This document shows positions 1-4,293 of a DNA stretch of 6,409 nt, piece after piece (position 1 is the first letter of the stretch; each line of letters starts with the position of its first letter). Location of the stretch: contig VGHV01000143.1 in the NCBI GenBank assembly GCA_016868095.1, positions 1 to 6,409 of the forward strand. The letters run 5' to 3'. The stretch is from Betaproteobacteria bacterium (GTDB lineage Bacteria; Pseudomonadota; Gammaproteobacteria; Burkholderiales; Burkholderiaceae_E). Both the position numbers and the translations under genes were made by a program. The notes under the pieces are model-generated. The model searched no databases. It was not told where the DNA came from and was given only the letters and a program-made list of their open reading frames with translations.

Positions 1-98
1 GTAGCTTAGCTGTGTCGCGATCGGCAGAGGGATTGGGCATGTCCTCATGGCGGTGTCGAAGCAGTCACGGTCACGTAACGCCGCGCTCGAGCTTGTGC

Positions 99-104
99 CA
101 TAAT
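99..104 (+). promoter_or_regulatory. Possible -10 box of the tRNA-Leu promoter
   Basis: CATAAT matches the sigma-70 -10 consensus at 5 of 6 positions and lies 15 bp before the first base of the tRNA, so a transcript would begin around position 111. No good -35 box sits 16-18 bp upstream, so this is only a suggestion. Confidence 0.3.
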
Positions 105-119
105 TTGGTTCTGCCTCGT

Positions 120-159
120 GCCGGGGTGGTGGAATAGGTAGACGCGCTGGACTCAAAAT
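120..159 (+). pseudogene. 5' half of tRNA-Leu(CAA), interrupted after the anticodon loop
   Basis: The stretch reads as a leucine tRNA 5' half: acceptor strand GCCGGGG (120-126), D-stem GTG paired with CGC around a D-loop containing GGTAGA, anticodon stem CTGGA (147-151) and loop CTCAAAA (152-158) with anticodon CAA at 154-156. The 3' side of the anticodon stem should be TCCAG but reads TTGTT, so only the first base pairs. No variable arm, T-arm or matching CCCCGGC acceptor strand follows, and I found none elsewhere in the window. This is either the host side of an element insertion in the anticodon loop, a known attachment position for tyrosine recombinases, or a recombination or assembly scar. 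The tRNA is not functional as seen. Confidence 0.8.
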
Positions 160-273
160 TGTTCTCCGGGTCATGATAAATCTAAGAACGACAACAGCCT
201 ACGCCACCAGAGCCTGCGGGTGTGCTGTAAGGTGTGCTTGCCGCTAGCTATAAAAACAAAGAATAAGCAATAG

Positions 274-289
274 TCCATAACGTTATGGA
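274..289. repeat. Perfect 16-bp palindrome TCCATAAC/GTTATGGA
   Basis: TCCATAACGTTATGGA is fully self-complementary. It closely resembles the palindrome at 320-334: both fit TCYATAA, an optional C, then GTTATRGA. It is a candidate operator or recombinase binding site. Read on the minus strand it is followed by a T-rich stretch (252-270), so it could also act as a weak terminator of the operon ending at 432. Confidence 0.5.
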
Positions 290-319
290 TTAAATGAGTT
301 TAAGGGTTGCTTTACTGCA

Positions 320-334
320 TCTATAAGTTATAGA
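320..334. repeat. Perfect 15-bp palindrome TCTATAA-G-TTATAGA
   Basis: Seven-base arms surround a single central G. The arms differ from those of the palindrome at 274-289 by one base each, and the two centres are about 45 bp apart. The pairing suggests a repeated protein-binding site, possibly for the recombinase or a regulator, but no function is shown by the sequence. Confidence 0.5.
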
Positions 335-431
335 AACGTAAGATTGTTCAAGCGTTGCTTGATCTAGCTTGATAGTGCGTGGCTATCTCATGTTGCTAGC
401 CTTCGCTGCTACGCCTCACTCCTAATGCTCT

Positions 432-881
432 TCACTTGGCTTTGGTAGCGAACCCTTCGCGCAGCTTGCCACTCGCTGCTTGGATCGCGGCGTCAAGCTC
501 ACCCTGGTTCACCGCTTCGGTGATCAACTCCAAGACGCTGACAAGCGCTGAGGCATCGCTCAGTTCAATCGCGCTCTTACCCTTGGCAAGCTCTAGGCTT
601 TTGCTGCCATAGTGAATGGCAAGCAGTACTTCGCCACGCTCACCCGTCCACCACCATGGTTTGATCCGAACCGCAACCTCGCGCACCATGCGCTCGCCAG
701 TTTGTGCATGGCGCAGTGTTCGCTGACGTTTGGGTGCGTAGCTGCGTCCTTGAGATTGTGCAAGGGCTAGCTCGCGCTGTTCAGCAAGTTTTCGCAAGAG
801 CTTGGCTCTGCGTTGCATAACCTCAGACACCACACGAGGTTTACGGGCGCTTGAAAGCTTCAGGTTTGACAGGGTTGTCAT
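432..881 (-). CDS. DUF6641-like protein (149 aa)
   Basis: Function unknown. The protein is soluble, with no signal peptide or membrane segment. Residues 14-60 are strongly basic and helical (QRRAKLLRKLAEQ); residues 61-100 hold the family-like core RIKPWWW, then YGSKSLELAKGKSAIEL (91-107), and the C-terminus ends in a GELDAAIQAASGKLREGF motif (127-144). This layout and length match, from memory, the DUF6641 family that occurs on proteobacterial plasmids and islands; no search was run. I chose the ATG at 881 because AAGGA lies 9 bases before it, whereas an upstream in-frame start at 941 has no such site and adds a poor extension. It is the last gene of a probable three-gene minus-strand operon, 129 bases after the preceding small gene. 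The basic N-terminus would fit nucleic-acid binding, but that is inference. Confidence 0.8.
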   Translation of the reverse strand: MTTLSNLKLSSARKPRVVSEVMQRRAKLLRKLAEQRELALAQSQGRSYAPKRQRTLRHAQTGERMVREVAVRIKPWWWTGERGEVLLAIHYGSKSLELAKGKSAIELSDASALVSVLELITEAVNQGELDAAIQAASGKLREGFATKAK

Positions 882-1010
882 TGTGCTTTTTCCTTTGTTT
901 AGTGTTAAAGCACAGACAATGATGTGATCGAATGCTGCCAATGAGCAACCGAAAACCGTTCAATTTGGACGGACTCTTTGGTGCTTATCAAGTCCTCTAA
1001 TTGCGTTCTC

Positions 1011-1187
1011 TCATCGCGTCCTTGAACGTTGCAGTTTGCCAAGCGCTGTTTGGGCTTGGCGTATGCGTTGGCGTTCTCGCTCAAGCCGCACCGCATCACT
1101 TGCCTGATCGGCAGCTTGCCTGAGTGCGGCAACCCGCAACTCACCGGATCGCTTGGGGCGGATCGGTGCAATTTCACTTAATCGCAT
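1011..1187 (-). CDS. Small basic protein (58 aa), unknown function
   Basis: The reading frame starts at ATG 1187 with MRLSEIAPIRPKRSGELR and ends at TGA 1011. A strong ribosome binding site, AGGGGA, lies 7 bases upstream of the ATG, and the start is only 12 bases after the stop codon of the preceding gene (1200-1562), which argues for translation from a shared mRNA. Residues 14-58 are rich in Arg, Gln and Ala and look like one long amphipathic helix or coiled coil (LRQAADQASDAVRLERERQ, then RIRQAQTALGK). I recall similar short basic proteins beside DUF6641-type genes but know no function. A competing frame at 905-1177 lacks a ribosome binding site and is rejected. Confidence 0.65.
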   Translation of the reverse strand: MRLSEIAPIRPKRSGELRVAALRQAADQASDAVRLERERQRIRQAQTALGKLQRSRTR

Positions 1188-1199
1188 GTTGAGTTCCCC

Positions 1200-1562
1200 T
1201 TAAGCAATAATGATCGGTGGCACGCTATAGCTGCTATCGCGCTCAGCCGCTGCGCTTGCCAAGGCCTTTAGCACCATGCGCCGCACTTGAGCACTCTCGG
1301 TGGGTAGCGTCTGAAGCCGTCTTGCGATTTCCTCAGCAATGAACGCTTGAAGCTCATGCATGGAGTGATTCGGGCTTTTTGCCTTTTCATGCTCGAGCAT
1401 CTCTGCCAGATACAGCAAGCTGTTGGTTGAGATATCAAGCGATTGCGCCTGAATACTGCCCCAATACCCCTCGCTCTTGCCGCAATAACGGCTAAAGGTT
1501 CTTGCGCTGATGTGGGGTAGTGCCATTGATGCCTTGGCATAGAGTTGTTTGGTAAATGTCAT
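1200..1562 (-). CDS. DUF6626-like small protein (120 aa), probable DNA-binding
   Basis: Residues 19-58 (SARTFSRYCGKSEGYWGSIQ onwards, ending near LAEMLEH) resemble the short helical motif of DUF6626-type proteins, in which a G-x-S-x-x-Y-W/Y-x-S segment precedes helices similar to a helix-turn-helix. The C-terminal half (67-105) is predicted helical (MHELQAFIAEEIARRLQTL). No membrane segment or signal peptide is present. A role as a small transcriptional regulator or nucleoid-type protein is inference. I chose ATG 1562 because GGGAG stands 5 bases upstream; a TTG at 1589 would add nine residues without such a site. It is the first gene of the minus-strand operon, and its long leader or promoter region is the repeat-rich stretch from 1563 on. 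Confidence 0.7.
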   Translation of the reverse strand: MTFTKQLYAKASMALPHISARTFSRYCGKSEGYWGSIQAQSLDISTNSLLYLAEMLEHEKAKSPNHSMHELQAFIAEEIARRLQTLPTESAQVRRMVLKALASAAAERDSSYSVPPIIIA

Positions 1563-1589
1563 ATCTTCTCCCTTGTAGGTATGGTTCAA

Positions 1590-1605
1590 GTTCGCTTGCG
1601 CGAAC
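1590..1605. repeat. Inverted repeat GTTCGC-ttgc-GCGAAC
   Basis: Perfect 6-base arms with a 4-base loop, located 28 bases upstream of the ATG at 1562 on the minus strand. It would form a hairpin in the operon leader or serve as an operator. Confidence 0.45.
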
Positions 1606-1606
1606 T

Positions 1607-1676
1607 GCGACTCGATTTGTCTTCGAACAAATCGTCGCCGCGCTTTTTTTCTTCCTTTTTCTTTTTATTCTTCTTC
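1607..1676. promoter_or_regulatory. Strong hairpin followed by a 34-base pyrimidine tract
   Basis: CGATTTGT (1613-1620) pairs with ACAAATCG (1627-1634), extended by GCGA (1607-1610) and TCGC (1635-1638) across a two-base bulge. A tract of C and T with one A follows at 1643-1676. On the plus strand this has the form of a Rho-independent terminator, which would block transcription leaving the minus operon's leader region in the antisense direction. On the minus strand it is a purine tract preceding the hairpin, which would sit in the 5' leader of the operon. No upstream plus-strand gene is visible that would need the terminator. Confidence 0.4.
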
Positions 1677-1927
1677 GTTTGTTGAGTGATCGTTTGTCCT
1701 TCGATCATTCACTAGGAAGCCTTATGCCACGCCCCGATAAGGGCGCAGCGACATTCACTGAGGTGTTCTCTTACTGCATATGCACAACCAGACTGAACTG
1801 GAAAGGCAGGTTTTGCGATCTCCTTTGATGTGCGTGTCCTTACGCAGGCAGCAAACGGCTTATGCAGCAGCCCTTGTTTGTGCCTTGTGGGGTACTCTTT
1901 TCGAGCGTGGCATCCCACTCACTTTAT

Positions 1928-1956
1928 TGATCGTGCGCTCGTTGAGCGCTTGATCA
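1928..1956. repeat. 29-bp imperfect palindrome TGATCnnGCGCTC-gtt-GAGCGCnnGATCA
   Basis: Two 13-base arms match at 11 positions around a 3-base centre. TGATCG/CGATCA also occurs at 1687-1707. The size and symmetry suit a dimeric or tetrameric DNA-binding protein or a recombinase site. No protein can be assigned. Confidence 0.45.
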
Positions 1957-2121
1957 CAACTGGTTAGACATTGCAAACGTTACGTCCTGAAACGGAGTCG
2001 TTTAGAGCATCCTGCCGGCGAGGACAGGGTAGTGCAATGAATCGGCGCAACAAGCAGCACCTTCTTTACCGTCACACATCAGAACGGGTTTAGCAGCACA
2101 GAGCAACCTTGGCGTGCAGCC

Positions 2122-2151
2122 TTGATCTTGTTCGTATAACGTATTTATACG
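2122..2151 (+). promoter_or_regulatory. Weak promoter candidate overlapping a perfect palindrome
   Basis: TTGATC (2122-2127) and TATACG (2146-2151) are separated by 18 bases and each matches the sigma-70 consensus at 4 of 6 positions. The -10 falls in the right arm of the palindrome at 2133-2151, which would be a natural operator arrangement. The predicted transcript would run about 280 bases before the recombinase start. Confidence 0.25.
2133..2151. repeat. 19-bp palindrome CGTATAA-cgtat-TTATACG, dif/pdif-like
   Basis: Seven-base arms are perfect around a 5-base centre. The left part, TTCGTATAA (2131-2139), equals the XerC-side half of pdif-type sites as I remember them (consensus near ATTTCGTATAA), and TTAT starts the XerD-side half of dif. 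The rest of the right arm diverges from the dif consensus TTATGTTAAAT and the spacer is 5 rather than 6 bases, so it is a resemblance, not an identification. It could equally be a regulator's operator or a core site for the recombinase encoded at 2435. Confidence 0.4.
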
Positions 2152-2434
2152 TCGATTCACTTTAAGAGGGTTTATGCAGGGATTTTCCTGCCGCGCTAGT
2201 GCCAACTACCCAACCCATGGGTAAAAGCGCATGGAGGGCGTCTTCGTAACACCTCGCGCTTGGTTGAAGGGCGATGCGACTGTGGCATACCCATGTTGAT
2301 TCACCAAAGAAAACTGCGCTTTCCTTTATCGGCGTTGATTTGATTGAGTCTTTTGCCCGTGCCGGCTCGGTTGTCCAGATGCGCCAAAGACTGCACACTT
2401 AAGACGTTCTTTTATTTGATACGGAATGGATCCC

Positions 2435-2998
2435 ATGGGACAAGCAAAGACTTTCACCCCGCAAGAGCTCGAGCAAGTGCTTGCCTTTGTTGCCAAGCGC
2501 CGCTTTGCACATCGCAATCGACTCTTAGTGCTCACGAGCTTTTGGTCAGGCATGCGGGTGGGCGAAATCGCAAGCCTCAAGCTCGGAGATGTGCTGGATG
2601 CCCGAGGCTGCGTCAAAGCGGAGCTTCGCCTTGATGCCTCACAGACCAAGGGCAAGCACGCCCGCACCGTATTTTTGCCCACCAAGTTACGCGATGCGTT
2701 GCAAGGCTACGTCGATATGCTTCAGTCCCGTAGCCGTCACCTTCCCCTCTTTATGACAGCGGGTGGTAAGCCTTTTTCTGCCAACGTGCTCGCGCAGTTT
2801 TACTTCTGGCTCTATCGCAAGGCAGGTATTGAAGCCAGTAGCCATTCGGGACGTCGCAGCTTTATCACCAATCTGGCAAACCAAGGCATTGGCGTTCGGG
2901 TGCTCGCCGGTCTTGCCGGGCATCGCAGCATCACGGTGACGCAGCGCTACATCGATGTCAATGACGACATGAAGCGGCGTGCCGTGGAGTTAGTCTAG
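2435..2998 (+). CDS. Short tyrosine recombinase / integrase, catalytic domain only (187 aa)
   Basis: This is a site-specific DNA recombinase of the phage-integrase/XerCD family, which cuts and rejoins DNA through a covalent phosphotyrosine. Catalytic residues are all visible: Arg41 in WSGMRVGEIASL, Lys72 in QTKGKHAR, His137 and Arg140 in HSGRR, His163 in AGHRSITVTQRY, and nucleophile Tyr172. The usual N-terminal SAM-like core-binding domain of 90-110 residues is absent; the protein begins directly with the catalytic fold (TFTPQELEQVLAFV), as in the FimB/FimE-size class. I chose ATG 2435 because GGA lies 9 bases upstream; ATG 2426, three codons earlier, has GGA only 0-1 base away. The frame ends before a terminator shared with the convergent gene. 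It resembles short integrases I associate with beta-proteobacterial plasmids and islands. It may move the element, resolve dimers or invert DNA. Confidence 0.9.
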   Translation: MGQAKTFTPQELEQVLAFVAKRRFAHRNRLLVLTSFWSGMRVGEIASLKLGDVLDARGCVKAELRLDASQTKGKHARTVFLPTKLRDALQGYVDMLQSRSRHLPLFMTAGGKPFSANVLAQFYFWLYRKAGIEASSHSGRRSFITNLANQGIGVRVLAGLAGHRSITVTQRYIDVNDDMKRRAVELV

Positions 2999-3002
2999 GG
3001 TT

Positions 3003-3034
3003 CAAAAAGAAAAAAGGGGAGCAGCGCTCCCCTT
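3003..3034 (-). terminator. Intrinsic terminator of the minus-strand gene 3073-4140
   Basis: AAGGGGAGC (3014-3022) and GCTCCCCTT (3026-3034) form a perfect 9-bp stem with a 3-base loop. Read on the minus strand the stem is followed by TTTTTTCTTTTT, the uridine tract of a Rho-independent terminator. It begins 39 bases after the stop codon at 3073. The plus-strand side lacks a T-run, so it serves the recombinase gene weakly if at all. Confidence 0.9.
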
Positions 3035-3072
3035 GGCGAGTCGATAACTTTGAGGTGCGAACGAGTCAGGGA

Positions 3073-4140
3073 CTATGCCGCTTTAGGATTTGGATGAACC
3101 TCGTTTGCAGCAGAGCCGTAGTCCCAGGTCTCCGGGCGAACACCTGCGTCGATGTCCTCGGTCTTAAGCGTCTCGTAGCGCTGCATGGCTCGTGCCTTAA
3201 AGAGCCGCAAGACCTCGTCCTTGATGACGAGCTTCACGGGTAGTCGTAGGGCCACTTCATCGAGCGCCTTTATTAAGAGCCGCAGATCCGTGTCGTCCAT
3301 CTTTTTGGTAAAGAAGACATTGGCAACGCAGATACTTTGCTGCTTTCGATCCACCTTAAATGGCGACATGAGGTTTTTCACGCAGCGAGTCTTTTTGACC
3401 AAGTCGTCGATCTCACTGCTCGTGAGATCGCAAAGCCGATAGCCACTTTCGATGCAGCGCTCAAAGTCATCGGCAGGCATCTGCGTGAGCGCATAAATGC
3501 TCGTCCAGGATGCGGGCAGTTGGTCGGCGTATTGAATCAGCCTCGGGTAGACCTTCCCGATTACAAGGAACTTACGAATCGAGCTGCTCATCGGCTTGTA
3601 GCCAATGTTGGCGCAGAACTCGTCAAAGTCGTGCTCCCGAAGCGCGCGGCTTGCCTCATAGACCACTCGACACATCTGCAGCGAGGCCAAAGCGCTTCGG
3701 TGCTGCTGGGCATTAAACAACCAAACGTAAGTTTCGCGTGCCTTTCCCTCGATCGTCGAGTCATCATCATCGACCGAGTGTTCAAGTTTCGGTTCACTTA
3801 TGTAGTTGAAGTCAGACGGTTTCGAACGCTTGCGCTGAGCCTCGACATGCTCCTGCACCGCTTGCGCATCGGTTTCAATGCTATTTGTAATCAAGGCTTG
3901 CTGCACACCCAGGGCTGCTTCTTGCCTTTCGTCGCGATCCTCGATCTTCTTTAACTCCTTAACGATCTGTAGGGATTCTTCGGCCGTGAAGTTGACGGTG
4001 AGTTTGCGACCATCGGGCATCAGCCCTTTTAGTAAATTGATATTTAGATTGCTTTGATCGCCAGTCGATTGGGCGCCAACGTCTTTGCTGGTCTGCGCAG
4101 TGATGTGATCGGTTGAATGGTTTTGAACAGTGGTTGACAT
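3073..4140 (-). CDS. Unknown protein, possible DUF3102-like DNA-binding region (355 aa)
   Basis: I cannot name this family with confidence. The N-terminus (1-35) is polar, rich in Thr, Ser, Gln and likely disordered. Residues 36-60 carry a distinctive NINLLKGLMPDGRKLTVNF segment; 56-105 are a charged helical stretch; 118-133 hold an acidic DDDD patch. Residues 140-250 are helical, with SSSIRKFLVIGKVYPRLIQY followed by LPASWTSIYALTQMPADDFE, a pattern like DUF3102 and related plasmid or phage DNA-binding proteins (a 'sees similar saplings' helix pair, then a short turn). The ParB N-terminal motifs are not seen. ATG 4140 was chosen because AAGGAAA lies 7 bases upstream; a start at 4242 lacks a site and adds a basic run. 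Divergent from the Trp-rich gene, with a 143-base shared control region; ends at a strong terminator. A role in element maintenance or regulation is inference. Confidence 0.75.
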   Translation of the reverse strand: MSTTVQNHSTDHITAQTSKDVGAQSTGDQSNLNINLLKGLMPDGRKLTVNFTAEESLQIVKELKKIEDRDERQEAALGVQQALITNSIETDAQAVQEHVEAQRKRSKPSDFNYISEPKLEHSVDDDDSTIEGKARETYVWLFNAQQHRSALASLQMCRVVYEASRALREHDFDEFCANIGYKPMSSSIRKFLVIGKVYPRLIQYADQLPASWTSIYALTQMPADDFERCIESGYRLCDLTSSEIDDLVKKTRCVKNLMSPFKVDRKQQSICVANVFFTKKMDDTDLRLLIKALDEVALRLPVKLVIKDEVLRLFKARAMQRYETLKTEDIDAGVRPETWDYGSAANEVHPNPKAA

Positions 4141-4166
4141 GACGTATTTCCTTTTTGAGTTGGTTG

Positions 4167-4190
4167 TCCGGTGAAACCTTTTTCGCCGGA
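4167..4190. promoter_or_regulatory. Hairpin in the divergent control region
   Basis: TCCGGTGAAA (4167-4176) pairs with TTTCGCCGGA (4181-4190) around a 4-base loop, with one U-G wobble on the plus strand and one A-C mismatch on the minus strand. It lies 27 bases upstream of ATG 4140, so in the minus-strand transcript it would sit in the 5' leader just before the ribosome binding site. Confidence 0.4.
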
Positions 4191-4273
4191 GCCGACTGCG
4201 AGTGGGTGCAGCCGACAAATCGAATTCAATAGACCGTAACATCTACGTGCGAGTTTTAGAGTAAATGGTTACA

Positions 4274-4293
4274 CTTGTTCCGCATGGAACAAG
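4274..4293. promoter_or_regulatory. 20-bp inverted repeat CTTGTTCC-gcat-GGAACAAG, parS-like, over a start codon
   Basis: Perfect 8-base arms flank a 4-base centre. The inner 16 bases, TGTTCCGCATGGAACA (4276-4291), match the parS consensus TGTTTCACGTGAAACA at 12 of 16 positions, including both TGTT/AACA ends and spacing. The ATG of the Trp-rich gene (4284) lies inside it, and a weak -10 candidate TACACT (4270-4275) overlaps its left edge. The likely role is as an operator or centromere-like site bound by a dimeric protein, perhaps the product of the adjacent gene at 3073-4140; the binding partner is inference. Confidence 0.5.

Larger units (their letters stand above)
160..431. other. Gene-free stretch between the tRNA half and the minus-strand operon
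   Basis: No open reading frame with a ribosome binding site is visible here. The stretch is fairly AT-rich and contains two similar perfect palindromes (274-289 and 320-334), a small hairpin CAAGC-gtt-GCTTG (349-361), and a nested inverted repeat GATAG/CTATC inside CTAGC/GCTAG around 363-400. If the tRNA half marks an insertion point, this is where the element's end and recombinase arm sites would lie. No U-tract terminator typical for the minus operon ending at 432 was found close to its stop codon. Confidence 0.5.
1563..2434. other. Long gene-free, repeat-rich region between divergent genes
   Basis: About 870 bases separate the start of the minus-strand operon from the start of the plus-strand recombinase. 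Frames of up to 90 codons exist but none has a ribosome binding site together with plausible protein composition; several are low-complexity (the frame over the pyrimidine tract encodes a run of Phe/Leu). The region holds hairpins at 1590-1605 and 1607-1638, a pyrimidine tract 1643-1676, TGATCG/CGATCA at 1687-1707, CCTTAT/ATAAGG around 1720-1742, a 29-bp imperfect palindrome 1928-1956 and a 19-bp palindrome 2133-2151. It may be a regulatory, recombination or replication region, or decayed sequence. Confidence 0.6.

Noticed and set aside
155..300. Group I intron in the tRNA-Leu anticodon loop, as in cyanobacteria, with AATAGTCC near 269-277 as an S-like motif
   Set aside because: The P, Q and R core motifs are not seen, the exon does not end in U at the usual site, and no 3' exon (AAAATCCAG, T-arm, acceptor strand) follows in the window.
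905..1177. 90-codon minus-strand frame
   Set aside because: It has no ribosome binding site and runs out of frame over the better-supported 58-aa gene at 1011-1187.
1556..1828. 90-codon plus-strand frame with a hydrophobic Phe/Leu run that could look like a membrane segment
   Set aside because: The run is produced by the non-coding pyrimidine tract; no ribosome binding site or protein-like composition outside it.
2002..2398. Minus-strand frames of 67 and 78 codons in the long gene-free region
   Set aside because: Irregular Cys/Arg-rich composition, no ribosome binding sites, mutually overlapping, and no recognisable motif.
3337..3954. 205-codon plus-strand frame
   Set aside because: It lies entirely antisense within the well-supported gene at 3073-4140 and has no ribosome binding site.
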